Notes under the pieces: model-generated
The model's database searches: none
What the model saw: only the letters and a program-made list of their open reading frames with translations
Told to the model about the DNA's origin: nothing
Part shown: one piece after another, positions 12,808 to 24,662 of the stretch
Numbering within the stretch: position 1 is the stretch's first letter
Layout of the letters: every line of letters begins with the position of its first letter
Source of the DNA: Stipa capillata
Lineage: Eukaryota; Streptophyta; Magnoliopsida; Poales; Poaceae
DNA length: 64,000 bases
Assembly: GCA_019208055.1 (NCBI GenBank)
Contig: JAGXJF010003270.1
Coordinates: 1-64,000, forward strand
Direction: 5' to 3'
Translations under genes and position numbers: made by a program

Positions 12808-12909
12808 TTAACTCGATGCTCAGCCTGTACTACCCCGGGTAGTCCGGCTAGCCTCCGTTTAACTCAATGCTCAGCCCGTACTACCCCGGGTAGTACGGCT
12901 AGCCTCCTT
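12808..12909. repeat. 51-bp tandem duplication
   Basis: Two adjacent copies of a 51-bp unit begin TTAACTCGATGCTCAG and TTAACTCAATGCTCAG. Each contains the palindrome-like CTACCCCGGGTAG. They lie in the minus-oriented LTR unit and differ at a few positions. Confidence 0.85.
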
Positions 12910-13728
12910 CTCCTGCAATTCCTTGTTACCAGCCGTGTAGCGTAAATTGCACACTTTAGACACATCATGCCCATGTCCTTAGTCCCTTTCCTAAGCTTTC
13001 ACAAACAAAACTTAGTCTAACCAATGTGTGGCCTTGCCAGTTCATGTCCATGACTGAGGACGCGGCTATTCGAATAGTTTTTAACACTCTGCAGAGGTTG
13101 TACGGCTTTACCCACAAGATGCAAGTCACCCTGGGCACACTGTGCACCGTGTACTGATAGGGATATTACAACGAGACCTTTCGCCCGCTTCCATACTAGA
13201 GCCGGACCCGCTAGGTGGGTAACCCAACTTTTGCGTCCCAGACCAAAAATGAGACTCTCCATCTTTGTGTCGAATCAACACCCAAACGCTCAGCGGTGGT
13301 GGATCTCTAGGACTTTAACCACCTAGCACATGCTTCCTACTTCCCACAGGTCCATACTCTAGTACTTGCTGGGTTAATAAGCCAAGTCCTTCCCATAAAG
13401 GCCATGTGGATGTACGGTGAGGAACTGGTTTAGCGGCACTTAGGCTCGGTCCTTAATCGATTCGAGCAAGACTCCATATTCGTTCTCGCGACCACGCTGC
13501 CTTCTAGTACTCTACAGCCTCGGGCTGCCCTTACCATTCTCACCCGAATCAAAATCCTCCTTCATTTCATTTGGGTTTTGGCAAACATTTTTTTTGAAAC
13601 AGTCACCTCGAAAAGCACACGCTATCTGAGGGTTTTATTCCCATGTCCCAAAGGAGTTCGTCTAAACCGAACGAAAATTTAGTTTTTATCTATAGCAGGA
13701 CTAAGTGTGGCTAATGCCTATATCCTTA

Positions 13729-14228
13729 TGATGATGTCATGGCACCGGGTATCATCAAGGAGGGCGAATCCGGCCCTCTGGCCATAGGGTGGGCCGGGCC
13801 GACTACTCGGAGTCCGACTTCTACACGGGGGCGTCTCATCAACGTGGAGTGCAAGACAGGGATAAACATACATCCGGCAATCCTAGATTCAGTTGTAACC
13901 AATTAGGTAACCAATCTGTTAACCGATCCGGACTCTTGTAACCCTATCCCGGTCGCCTACATAAGGCCTGGTAGGGGACCTCCGATCGGTAAGCTTTTAG
14001 TCATAGGCAATCTCCATTGCTTCATAGCTCAAGCAACCTCGAGATCAATCCTCAAGGGCTTGCGGCACTCGGGATTCAAGCTATACTAGCCACCAAACAC
14101 AGGACGTAGGGTGTTACCTCCTCGTGAGGGCCTAAACCTGTCTAAATTCTGCCTCCCGTGTGCACCTATTTGGGTTTGCTGTGCTCACACCGCCCCATAT
14201 TCAGTATTGCCGGAATAATACTCCGACA
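13729..14228 (+). mobile_element. 500-bp solo LTR, TSD CCTTA
   Basis: It begins TGATGATGTCATGG and ends TACTCCGACA (TG...CA). The flanks are identical 5-mers CCTTA (13724-13728 and 14229-14233). There is no internal region, so this is a solo LTR left by LTR-LTR recombination. Its family was not recognised. Strand is arbitrary for a solo LTR without coding sequence. Confidence 0.85.
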
Positions 14229-14233
14229 CCTTA

Positions 14234-15624
14234 TTACTATTGTCGGTCAAATACCAACCGACTAATATGTCTAGGTTTACGCGGGACGGATTTTCAAGCC
14301 TAAGTCATATGCAACTATAGGGTATAACTAGGTCTACATAAAATACCGTTGATATCCACGTAGCATGCAAGTTTCACAAACAAAATAATTAATTTCAAAC
14401 ATATGGGATTCAGCATGATCAAGGTGGGAATGCTTGCCTGGCGATATTGTTCGGGGCTTGGTCTTGAACCCGATTCAACAATTGTCCGAAATCCTTCGCG
14501 CGATATCTCCTAACGTCATATCTACATGTTGGAAAAGTACCGAATAAGAGACAATGCGAGGAAGAAGAACATCGAATGTAGAGCCAGAAGAATCAACACA
14601 TGAAATCATGACGTGTTTGTTTAGCCATTTGATTTTTAGAAATTTTAAGGAGTTAGAAATAGCACTTTAGGTCAATACAACAAAAGGTACTGATTTTAGG
14701 GCTTTCTGCCGGCATAGGATCCCTTTAGCTTCTATTGTGCTATGGTGAATGCATGTTAGGATTTCCTCACATTGGCGGGAAACCACTAGGTATTATATTT
14801 TCCATTAGATATCAACTAGAGGGTGTATTGCCGCGCTAGGGTTTCTCTATTTTTCTTACAGGTAGGACAGAGCTTTGCTATTTAACCCGTGATACTTTAG
14901 GGTTGGCATGATCTGGCTAAGACCTAAGGAATTTAATTTTCTTTAAAACATTTTAGGACTTCTTCCACTCATTTATATGGAGTCAGGTGAAAATTGTTAT
15001 AGGTGCTCACTTGAGACGGTGTTCAAAGGATTTCGTATTGTTTTATTATTTTTAGTGTAACGCGTTTGAATTTTCAAAACCTACTGAAGCCAAAACGCTA
15101 GGTTTGATTTTTGACGATGCTAGGAAAAAGAATCATTTTATTTGGGCTATACACGGGAGGTGTATATATATGCCAATTGTTGTTTGAGTTAACTTCAAAG
15201 TGGAAATTCAATTAGTCTCAAAAGTTATGTAAATGGTGCTAGAGGATATGTTTTGATTTTAGAAGATTACCAGAAAAGAAGTCTAGTCGACCGACGTTAC
15301 TATGGGAGAGATTAATGTTTTGAAGAATTTCCCAAAAAAAGTATTGAGAGGGGGAAGGTCCTAGCCGAAATAAGGGTGATGCTAATGGCAGAAATGAGGA
15401 ATACGCTTTTAGTACAAAGGACGCGGTTCCGAGATGCATAGCAGGGCAAGAATACACCTTGCAAAGAAGAAACCGCAGCCAAGGTGAAGGGCGGAGGAAA
15501 TGCACTTTCAAGAGGGGAAAACGTACTCGGGGAATACATGTTTTCTTACCCAACACGTGGGTCCATGCTGTGGTGTGGGGTCCGCACGTCATGGGTACAC
15601 GTGGGCTCAACCGGAGTGAGAACC
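14234..15624. other. Non-coding part of the minus-oriented LTR unit
   Basis: Continuation of the 12223-40512 unit between the solo LTR and the chromovirus-like element. No gene is seen. The last few hundred bases hold overlapping open frames without domain resemblance. Confidence 0.5.
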
Positions 15625-16678
15625 TGATGTGGACATCACCTGCACCAAGGGTGAAGACTTTGCAACTCACTCAAGTCACTCAAGTCCACCTCCAAAACCT
15701 AGTGTCCCAATGACAAGAGCTTGAGCTAAGGCTTTACAACATGAGGTGAATCTATTCCTTGATACATCTCCAATTGACTTGAGCTTGAATGGTGTGCTAC
15801 CTAATGCTTCGACTCTATGCTTGCTCAGGTGTGAAGGATCAACCAAGTGGAGCGAAGCCGAGGGGAGGAAGGACCCGAGCTGCTGCCTGAAAGACATATC
15901 TGGACATTCCGGACAAGGGAGCCCGGACACTCCGGATGGCCCAATCCCGGAAGCACCGAGATCCCACAACACATCCGGACATTCCGGGCCAACCCGGAGT
16001 CTCCGGACGTCCTCCTCCAGTGATTTGCTCCTCTCGGGAGGGTATCCGGACATTCCGGCCCCAAGCCCGGATACTCCGGATGGGTGGCCAAGAACATCTT
16101 CCTCCAGCTCCTCGTCCGAACACTTCGGAACCCAGTCCCAAAAGCTCTGGATGACCCCTGCCCGGAGTGCCAACTCCGACCCTCCGGACATCCACTGATC
16201 AAGACGTCCGGACATTCCGGAAAACTTACCCCGGAATGTCCGGGCCCTACGACCGGACATTCTGGACAAGTTACCCCGGAATGTCCGGGTGCACTGTCTG
16301 CGCACAGCAATGGGCCGAGGCCCATGTAAGGTTTTGGCTTAGCCTCCAAGGGTTACGGGGTTAGGACTATAAATACCCGTACCCAAACCGTAATCAAGAT
16401 TAGACTTGTTGTTAAGACTAATAGAGAGATTTGCTCCTAATCTAGGGTTTCATCCCTCTAGATTAGGGTTCCATCTTAGGCCTTGTAATCTTCCTTGGAT
16501 TGTAAGGACCGGCGCGTGCCCCCGGATGGTAATCGAGGCATCCATTGAGAGGAGGAGTTGATTTGAGTCCTAGTTCCAAAGGCTAACCCGTTGGGGTTTT
16601 GTTGTTGGTTTGGGATTTCATCTAGGCCCTTCTAGTTACCCTAGTCCAAATCGTGAAGATCGGGAGCCCTCCGTATCA
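15625..16678 (+). repeat. 5' LTR of the chromovirus-like element
   Basis: Begins TGATGTGGACATCACC and ends CTCCGTATCA. The stretch 15890-16290 is packed with more than a dozen copies of short TCCGGA/CCGGACATTCCGG-type palindromic motifs. A TATA box (TATAAATA, 16368-16375) lies downstream of them, so the motif array sits where upstream promoter elements would be. The open frames of 65-209 codons here are by-products of the motif repeats. Confidence 0.93.
16368..16375 (+). promoter_or_regulatory. TATA box of the chromovirus-like 5' LTR
   Basis: TATAAATA in the context GGACTATAAATACCCG, about 80 bp after the end of the TCCGGA array. The same box is found in the 3' LTR at 23468-23475. Confidence 0.7.
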
Positions 16679-16681
16679 ACT

Positions 16682-16694
16682 TGGTATCAGAGCT
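16682..16694 (+). other. Primer binding site (initiator tRNA-Met type)
   Basis: TGGTATCAGAGCT, 3 bp after the LTR end, complementary to the 3' end of plant initiator methionine tRNA, where minus-strand cDNA synthesis starts. Confidence 0.92.
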
Positions 16695-17876
16695 CTAGGT
16701 TGACACGATTTGGTTTTGTATCCCCTCTTTCTTCTACCCCCAATTTCTAGTTTTGTTTTGGTTTTTCTTGCCTACTTCAAAAATCCCACAAAAAGAGCCC
16801 GATTTGAAATCTAGATGCAATTTGGAGTTTTGGGTGAGCTTTGGTTGGTTTTGATCTATTAGATCTTTGCTATACTTGTTGATCTAACCTTCCTTTGCGT
16901 TGCCTTGGCCTATTTCTCATTTTTCCCCTCCGATTTGTGGTTTTTCGGGCCGCCCCTGTTTCAGATCTGAGAGTTCCCAGGACGCCCGGAGTATCCGGCC
17001 CTCAAACCCGGAGTCTCTGGCCTACAGCCGCAGGAGGTCACTCTTCTCGGGACGTACCCCGGAGTATCCGGGAAATCTACCCCGGAATCTCCGGGCCCAC
17101 CTGGAGTGTCCGGGAAATCTACCCCGGAATCTCCGGACAGTGCAATTACAGAATGCATTGAGCGAGGTATAACCGTCTATCTTGCTCTCTTCCTTTGTGA
17201 GCCAAATTCTTCTTTTGCGACAACTTTGATCCCATTAAGACTAGCTCATTGATGATTGCTAGGGTCTTGTACGCTTGTGCTACTTAGAACATCTTTCACC
17301 CAAGCAAACAACAACGTTAGTCTTGTGAGATCTTGGCTTTAAAAAAAAGCAAATGCCAATGATCCTTTTGTAGGAACACGCAGGCTTGAAAGGAATTCAA
17401 ATAGGGAGGGTAGTCAAGTGTGCAAATCCTTAACCCTACATTTTGCAATCGAGCTAGCGTCTTTCCTAGCATTTGTGCAACATGAGCCTTGAGTCTTCGA
17501 TAGACAAATCTTGTACTAGCTCATTCCTTTGGTTGCACAAATCACACTATCGTTGTGTGTGAGTTGTTGAGCTTCACTTATATCCTGGAGATCAACTCTT
17601 ATTGCATTGTTTCTATTGTGGATTATTACTAATATTTGCAAAATCTCATTATTCCATTTGCTTAGTATACTGAGCTAATCCTTTCCGAGATCCACTAAAA
17701 ACTTTGTTGAGTGAGTACCCTGGAACTAGGAACTTTTCAACCTCCTCTCGAGGATCACTTTTACCATCCACGGCCGTCCGATCCTTCAACCCAAGGAGGC
17801 AAGGACTTCGGTGGTAAGTGAGGTGAGAGAGTTCCAAAATTCCACATACTCCACATATACTGTTATTTCGCTAACT
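16695..17876 (+). other. Long untranslated leader of the chromovirus-like element
   Basis: About 1.2 kb between primer site and gag start. It contains a second, shorter block of CCGGAGTATCCGG-type motifs (16980-17140) like that of the LTR. Apart from this nothing coding is seen; it probably holds packaging and dimerisation signals, which cannot be located. Confidence 0.55.
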
Positions 17877-19160
17877 ATGTCTAGGGAAGGATCTCACGGA
17901 GCAAGTGGCAATGAAGATTGTGTGACTCGAGGGCAACATTTGGCCCTCCAACGAAGCCTCCATGACACTGTGGACAATTTGAGGCATGATATGACCCGGC
18001 AGATGGAATCTATGAAGACAAGCATTGTGCAGGAAGTTGTGCAAGCACTTCGAGGCCAAATTCCAGAAGCAGAGATTGATGAAGAGGATCCTCTTGATGA
18101 GACCGATGCCGAGATGGTTGCACGGCGTGCCCAAGCTCAAAGAATAGCTAGACACTGAGCATCCCTTCCTCCATCAGGAACCCGAGACCCAACCTTTGGG
18201 CCACACAATCATGGTCGGGCAAGGAGCCACCAAGGACGTGATAGGCATGAGGGAAGTGCATCAAAAGGAGGATCAAGCTTTCATCACCCTAATGACCGAA
18301 GACATCAAAGACACCCGGATAGAGACCCAGGGTTCAGAAGGCGAAATTATCATGATGAGGGTACAGAACACCGGCAGAGGGGTCCACCAGGAGATGGGGA
18401 AGAAAAGTTTGGCAAGCTTAAGTTCACAATGCCCAAGTTCTCTGGTGATGCAATGGATCCCGAAGAATACCTCCCATGGGAGCTCAAGGTGAACAAGGTC
18501 TTCCGGATGCACAATTACTCCGAAGAGAAGAAAGTTGCTATGGCCTCACTTGAATTCGATGGATATGCACTTATTTGGTGGGAACAAGTGCAAAATCAGC
18601 GAGGCGAACATGGAGAGCTGCCTATCATGTCTTGGACAGAGATGAAGAGAGAAATGCGGGCTCGCTTTGTGCCCAAGTGCTACAAACGAGATCTCTTCAA
18701 GAAACTCCAAGACCTCAAGCAAGACAGTCGGTCAGTTGAAGAATACTTCAAGGAAATGAAAACCGCCTTGATCCGAGCTAATGTCCAAGAGACTGAAGAG
18801 CAGACTATGGCCTGTTTCTTGGCCGGGTTGAACCATCCAATCAAGCGCATCGCCGACTATCAACCCTACAACACAGTTGTGGAGTTAGTGCATCAAGCTA
18901 TCAAGGCCAAGCGCCAAGTGCAAGAAGATGCTCGCTACTCCAAGTCTTCAACATATGCAACACGTTCCACTCCTTTCACCTCACGTGCCACGGCAGTTGC
19001 TCCTCGCCCCACTTCGAGTGTAAAGTTTGCTCCAAGACCAACAACAACTAAGACAGAAGGTCAAGTGGGAGGTGGAAGTACAAGCGTGCGCCAATGGTCG
19101 AACACAAGCCGTCCTACCACCTCATCTTCAAATGATGTACTGGCTCGAAAAATGTTTCTT
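17877..19160 (+). pseudogene. gag (capsid region) of the chromovirus-like element, broken
   Basis: Starts at the ATG encoding MSREGSHGASG. A TGA at 18156-18158 interrupts the frame after about 93 codons (an Arg CGA in the likely parent). The same frame continues through a basic Arg/His-rich linker into the retrotransposon gag capsid domain (18429-18950), with FSGDAMDPEEYLPW at its start and the RANVQETEEQTMACFLAGL stretch near its end. A Ser/Thr/Pro-rich tail follows. Near 19150 a frameshift moves the reading to the next frame, which carries the zinc knuckle. The product would be the structural protein of the virus-like particle. Confidence 0.85.
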
Positions 19161-19162
19161 CA

Positions 19163-19894
19163 ATGGCTTCAACGGGCAAGACCCGTAACATTGTATGCTT
19201 CAAGTGTCAAGGACGTGGTCATATGCAAAGAGAGTGCCCCAATGCACGAGTTATGTTGATCACTGAAGAAGACGAGTATGAGTCTGCTAGCGAGTTCGAG
19301 ATTGAAGCCATCCATGAAGTAGCCCGGATTGAACAAGAAGGAGAATATGAAGATGGACAAGAGCGAATCTATTGCGAGACCGAGTCGGGTCCATCCCTCG
19401 TCGTTACCAAGAAGATCCTCACTGTCCAACTTCAAGATAAGCCTGAACAACGCAACCTCTTCCAAACCAAGGCCGCAATCGACGGCGAAACCATCAAAGT
19501 CATAATCGATGGAGGGAGTTGTCACAATTTGGCAAGTCAAGAGCTGTGTTCCAAACTCAACCTGAAGTATAAGAAGCACCCACGCCCCTACCATGTGCAG
19601 TGGTTGAGTGACAGTGGCACCGTCAAGATACAACATTTGGTGCAAGTCTCCTTCAAGATTGGAGCCTATCAGGACAAGGTGGAGTGTGATGTGGTACCCA
19701 TGACAGTGTGCCACCTTATATTGGGCCGCCCATGGCAGTACGACCGAGCGGCGCGCCACGACGGCCACACTAATGAGTACATCTTTCGGTGGCACCATAA
19801 GGAGTATGTGCTTCGCCCCCATGACGCCAAGCCAAATCATCGCCGACAATGCTCAAAAGTTGGCAAGGCTTCAAGAAGAAAAGAAGAGATGTGA
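19163..19894 (+). pseudogene. Nucleocapsid zinc knuckle and aspartic protease, broken
   Basis: A CCHC zinc knuckle (CFKCQGRGHMQREC, 19197-19238) is followed by an acidic linker and a retropepsin-like domain. The active-site equivalent reads IIDGGSCHNL and the second conserved patch is LILGRPWQYDR. This is the D-G-G variant usual in some plant Gypsy elements. A frameshift near 19820 moves the following linker to another frame, which ends at a stop at 19962-19964. Confidence 0.85.
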
Positions 19895-19991
19895 GCGAGA
19901 GAACACCACCTTGAGTGAATTCCACAAATCGGTGAGCGAGAGCCACAAGCCCAAAATGAGATAAAAGAGTCAGGAAGCGAGTAGAGGCTTA

Positions 19992-20820
19992 GTGATGCTA
20001 GCCATCAAATCCGAGATGAGAGGAGTGAGGAATGACCCACCTACACTACACTTTGTACTTGTATACAAAGATGTGGTTGCTTTGACTAATGACTCACCCC
20101 CACTTCCTCTAGCTATGTCTCGTGTTTTGCAGGAGTTCGAGGATGTCTTCCCCGATGAGATTCCGGTGGGGCTTCCACCCATTCAAGGCATCGAGCACCG
20201 CATCGACCTCATTCCGAGAGCACCTCTTCCCAACCGGCCACCTTACTGCGCCAACCCCGAGGAGACCAAGAAAATTCAACGTCAATTACAGGAGCTACTT
20301 GACAAGGGGTATGTTCGCGAAAGCTTAAGTCCTTGCGCCGTTCCCGTTATTCTTGTCCCTAAAAAGAACGGATCTTGGCGCATGTGTGTTGATTGCCGAG
20401 CCATCAATAATATCACTGTGCGTTATCACCATCCCATTCCTCGTTTAGATGACATGCTTGATGAGCTTAGTGGCGCAACCATTTTCTCTAAAATTGATTT
20501 GAAAAGTGGCTATCACCAAATAAGAATGAGTGAAGGAGATGAGTGGAAAACCGCTTTTAAAACTAAGTTTGGTTTGTATGAGTGGCTTGTCATGCCTTTT
20601 GGTTTATCCAATGCTCCCAGTACTTTCATGCGCTTAATGAATCATGTTTTACGCCAATTCATTGGTAAATTTGTGGTAGTCTATTTTGATGATATTCTCA
20701 TATATAGTAGAACTTTGCATGATCATGTTGGCCACAGTAAACAAGTTCTACTAGTGCTTAGGAATGAACGCTTGTTTGCTAACCTTGAGAAATGCACTTT
20801 TTGTGTTTCTAGGATTTATT
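19992..20820 (+). pseudogene. Reverse transcriptase of the chromovirus-like element, broken at its 3' end
   Basis: The frame opens before the RT domain (FPDEIPVGLPPIQGIEHRI). Conserved RT blocks follow in order: VPVILVPKKNGSWRMCVDCR, the FSKIDLKSGYHQI block, MPFGLSNAPSTF and the catalytic YFDDILIYS (20688-20714), so the three catalytic aspartates are retained. The frame ends after the thumb region because of a frameshift at about 20815, where the next frame takes over with a short overlap. Confidence 0.9.
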
Positions 20821-22621
20821 GTGTCTATTCATGGCATAGAGGTAGATGAGTCCAAAATTGAAGCAATTAAAAATTGGCCTACCCCTGTCAATGTGAGTCA
20901 AGTGCATAGCTTTCATGGCCTAGCAAGTTTTTACCGTCGATTTGTCAAAGATTTTAGTGTTATTCCTTTCCCTTTGAATGAATTGACTAGGAAGAACATT
21001 TCTTTTGTATGGGGGCAATCTCAAGAAAACGCTTTTCAAGAATTAAAGAAACGTTTAACCGAGGCACCCTTGCTTGCTTTACCGGATTTTGCTAAAACCT
21101 TTGAAGTTGAATGTGATGCTAGTGGAATCGGTATAGGGGGTGTGCTCATGCAAGAAGGTAAACCGCTCGCTTACTTTAGTGAGAAATTGAATGGTGCTCA
21201 ACTCAACTATCCGGTTTATGATAAAGAATTGTATGCTTTGGTTCGTGTCCTAGAAGTTTGGCAACACTATCTTTGGCCAAAAGAATTTGTTATTCATTCT
21301 GATCATGAATCCTTGAAATACCTTAAAGGCCAAGCTAAATTGAACCGAAGACATGCAAGATGGGTTGAATTTATTGAAACCTTTCCCTACGTAGTCAAAT
21401 ACAAAAAGGGTAAAGAAAATGTTGTGGCGGATGCTCTTTCCCGCAAAATGACCCTCTTGAATCAACTCGAAGTTAAAGTTTTGGGTTTAGAATGCTTGAA
21501 AGATTTATATGCTAATGAGCCTGAATTTGCTTCCCTTTTCGCTAATTGTAGAGAAGGAAAGGGTTGGGACACATATCATGTGCATGAGGGCTTTCTGTTT
21601 CGAGCTAACAAACTATGCATTCCCGAGTCGTCCATGCGTTTGCTACTTTTGCAGGAATCCCACGGTGGCAGCTTGATGGGACATTTTGGGCGGGACAAGA
21701 CGTACATGATGCTGTCCAACCACTATTATTGGGCAAAAATGCGAAGAGATGTGGAGAGATTCGTCCAACGATGCATCACATGCCACAAAGCTAAGTCAAA
21801 GCTAAACCCTCACGGCCTTTATACTCCACTTCCTGTTCCTAGTGCACCTTAGGAGGATATTAGCATGGACTTTGTTTTAGGATTGCCTAGGACCAAAACG
21901 GGGAGGGACTCGGTATTTGTGGTTGTGGATAGATTCTCAAAATAGCACATTTTATTCCTTGCCACAAGACTGACGATGCTTCACATGTTGCTAATTTGTT
22001 TTTCAGGGAAATTGTGAGGCTTCACGGTGTGCCCAAGACCATCATCTCCGACCACGACGTCAAGTTCCTAAGTACTTTTGAAAGACACTGTGGGCCAAGT
22101 TGGGAGTCAAGCTTCTCTTCTCCACCACTTGCCACCCACAAACTGATGGGCAAACTGAGGTCGTCAACCGCACCTTATCAACCCTCCTCTGCACCATGAT
22201 CAAGAAGAACTTGAAGGAGTGGGAGGAATGCATTCCCCATGTGGAGTTCGCCTACAACCGAGCGGTCCATTCTACTACAAGCATGAGCCCATTCGTAGTG
22301 GTGTATGGCTTCAACCCCTCTACACCACTCGATCTTCTTCCATTACCGCTACACGAACGAGTCCACATGGATGCCTCCAAGCGAGCCGCTTTCATCAAGA
22401 GGCTCCATGAGACAACAAGAGCTACCATCGAGCAACAAGTGCTTCGACATGCCAACAAGGTCAACAAGAGCAAGAAAAAGATGGTGTTTGCCCCGGGTGA
22501 TCTTTGTGGGTACATCTCCGCAAGGAGCATTTTCCTGAAGAACGTAAGTCCAAGCTCATGCCACGCGCCGATGGCCCTTTCCAAGTCCTTCAGCGCATCG
22601 GTGACATGCTTACAAGATTGA
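20816..22621 (+). pseudogene. RNase H and integrase of the chromovirus-like element, broken
   Basis: RNase H (ECDASGIGIGGVLMQ, then HSDHESLKYLKGQ and ADALSRK) is intact in one frame. It is followed by the integrase zinc domain (H-H-C-C, RCITCHKAK at 21769-21795). A TAG at 21850-21852 precedes the catalytic core. The core has visible motifs (MDFVLGLPR, SDHDVKF, CHPQTDGQTEVVNR) but needs at least two frame changes between 21940 and 22110. The last part continues to 22621 and breaks again before the tail at 22644. Confidence 0.88.
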
Positions 22622-22643
22622 CCTTCCACCATCCAAGTACCCG

Positions 22644-22870
22644 GTGAGCAACACCTTCAACATTTCGGATCTTTCTCCCTTCCATGGTTACAATGCAGTC
22701 GAGTCGAGTTCAAGAAGGGGGAATGATGTGGACATCACCTACACCAAGGGTGAAGACTTTGCAACTCACTCAAGTCACTCAAGTCCACCTCCAAAACATA
22801 GTGTCCCAATGACAAGAGCTCGAGCTAAGGCTTTACAACATGAGGTGAATCTATTCCTTGATACATCTCC
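22644..22870 (+). pseudogene. C-terminal tail of pol running into the 3' LTR
   Basis: The frame SNTFNISDLSPF is the standard end of the integrase region in this group. It continues without stop across the polypurine tract and the LTR start (22724) to MTRARAKALQHEVNLFL, a Thr-Arg-Ala-Arg motif found at the C terminus of many grass Gypsy polyproteins. Such extension into the LTR is known for CRM-type chromoviruses, where a short motif replaces the chromodomain. The copy in the 5' LTR has a stop inside the motif. The further open frame to 23429 is repeat-derived and not counted as coding. Confidence 0.6.
22711..22723 (+). other. Polypurine tract
   Basis: CAAGAAGGGGGAA ends directly before the 3' LTR; it is the priming site for plus-strand cDNA. 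Confidence 0.8.
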
Positions 22871-23779
22871 AATTGACTTGAGCTTGAATGGTGTGCTACC
22901 TAATGCTTCGACTCTATGCTTGCTCAGGTGTGAAAGATCAACCAAGTGGAGTGAAGCCGAGGGGAGGAAGGACCCGAGTTGCTGCCTGGAAGACATGTCC
23001 GGACATTCCGAACAAGGGAGCCCGGACACTCCGGATGGCCCAATCCCGGAAGCACCGAGATCCACACAACACATCCGGACATTCCGGGCCAACCTGGAGT
23101 CTCCGGACGTCCTCCTCCAGGGATTTGCTCCTCTTGGGAGGGTATCCAGACATTTCGGCCCCAAGCCCGGATACTCCGGATGGGTGGCCGAGAACATCTT
23201 CCTCCAGCTCCACGTCCGGACACTCCGGAACCCAGTCCCGGAAGCTCCGGATGACCCCTGCCCAGAGTGCCAACTCCGACCCTCCGGACGTCCACTGATC
23301 AAGACGTCCGGACATTCTGAAAAACTTACCCCGGAATGTCCGGGCCCTACGGCCGGACATTCCGGACAAGTTACCCCGGAATGTCCGGGTGCACTGTCTG
23401 CGCACAGTAATGGGCCGAGATCCATGTAAGGTTTTGGCTTAGCCTCCAAGGGTTACGGGGTTAGGACTATAAATACCCGTACCCAAACCCTAATCAAGAT
23501 TAGACTTGTTGTTAAGACTAATAGAGAGCTTTGCTCCTAATCTAGGGTTTCATCCCTCTAGATTAGGGTTCCATCTTAGGCCTTGTAATCTTCCTTGGAT
23601 TGTAAGGACCGGCGCGTGCCCCTGAATGATAATCGAGGCATCCATTGAGAGGAGGAGTTGATTTGAGTCCTAGTTCCAAAGGCTAACCCGATGGGGTTTT
23701 TTTTGTTGGTTTGGGATTTCATCTAGGCCCTTCTAGTTACCCTAGTCCAAGTCGTGAAGATCGGGAGCCCTCCGTATCA
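22724..23779 (+). repeat. 3' LTR of the chromovirus-like element
   Basis: 1056 bp, the same start and end as the 5' LTR, with scattered substitutions and small indels. It carries the same TCCGGA array (about 22995-23390) and TATA box. The flanking GAACC completes the TSD. Confidence 0.93.
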
Positions 23780-23784
23780 GAACC

Positions 23785-24662
23785 GCTGCCAGAAAATAAA
23801 ATGGAAAAAAAGGACCATAGACAGGGGATGCCCTGGGAGGTTCGGACGAGTTGATTCTGGCCACATCCATTGGTGGCAATGGCGGTGCATCCACACCGAG
23901 GACCACGGTGAGGACAAGGAAGCAAACAGGGCACGGGGAGGGTGAAAGTTTTGCCATTGCTTGAAGAAAAGATGGGAGGAAGCTAAGGTGGCCAAGGCAA
24001 GCGGGGCGGCCTCGGGGTTAGGTGGTCACCGGCGGCTCTATGAGGAGTGCCAACACCGAGGCTGCACGGTGTTGGGTCTCGCCGCGGCGGCAGCAACTCC
24101 AGAGTCTCACGGCAGTGCTGACCCGGGCCTCCTTGGCTGCAGTGCACTAGCAGCCGGCGGCGACCTAATTAAGTGGAGCTCGGGGCTAAAGGGGCGGCGC
24201 CTAGGGGCTGAGCAAGAGTTCGGTGTTTGGGGAGAGGAAGGTGCGGCCTGGCTAGAGCTCGAACTAAGGAGGACTAGAGAAGGTGGAAAGGGATGGATGG
24301 GTGGCCGGCTCTGGTGCTCGGATTGATTCTAGAGAAGGAATGGGGCAGAGGCACGAGGGGATAGACCAGCGGCGAGGCCCGGTCCTGGCTTGGTCTCTCG
24401 ATTGCTCGTGGTAGCTTGGCGCTTGGGCTGCCAGGAGGAAGAAGAGGAGAGCTACTTGGCTGCTGCGGTGGGGAAGAAGAAGAGGGAGTCAGGGGAGTGA
24501 GGAGCACTGCGAGATTGGGAGGGGAGGAAGGTGCTCGGGGAGAATTGCTCGGATGCTTGGGGATTTAGGGGCAGCTCGGGGAGCTTCGGGTTAGCTCTGG
24601 TAGATTCCACTGGTGGAGCTCGGAGTTTGGTTCTAAGAGAATGGGGAAGAAGGGAGAGGAGC
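23785..24662. other. Segment of the minus-oriented LTR unit between two Gypsy insertions
   Basis: About 880 bp, GC-rich, with no domain in any frame. The short frames on both strands have no recognisable product. It belongs to the 12223-40512 unit by the nesting logic. Confidence 0.5.

Larger units (their letters stand above)
15625..23779 (+). mobile_element. Chromovirus-like Gypsy retrotransposon, complete but degenerate, TSD GAACC
   Basis: A full-length 8.16-kb element. The LTRs are 1054 and 1056 bp, flanked by GAACC on both sides (15620-15624 and 23780-23784). Order is LTR, tRNA-iMet primer site, long leader, gag with one zinc knuckle, protease, RT, RNase H, integrase, purine tract, LTR, which is Gypsy order. 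RT and RNase H resemble the CRM/Reina group of chromoviruses. No classical chromodomain is seen after the integrase; the C terminus instead runs into the 3' LTR. Several stops and frameshifts make it non-autonomous. The two LTRs differ by only scattered substitutions, so insertion was fairly recent. Confidence 0.93.

Noticed and set aside
15676..16349. Several 120-210 codon frames on both strands in the chromovirus-like LTR (also 22775-23449)
   Set aside because: Created by the TCCGGA array; the same pattern is present in both LTRs and no protein family is matched.
16682..16694. tRNA-like match
   Set aside because: It is only the 12-13 nt complement of a tRNA 3' end (primer site), not a tRNA gene. 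No tRNA or rRNA gene was seen in the window.
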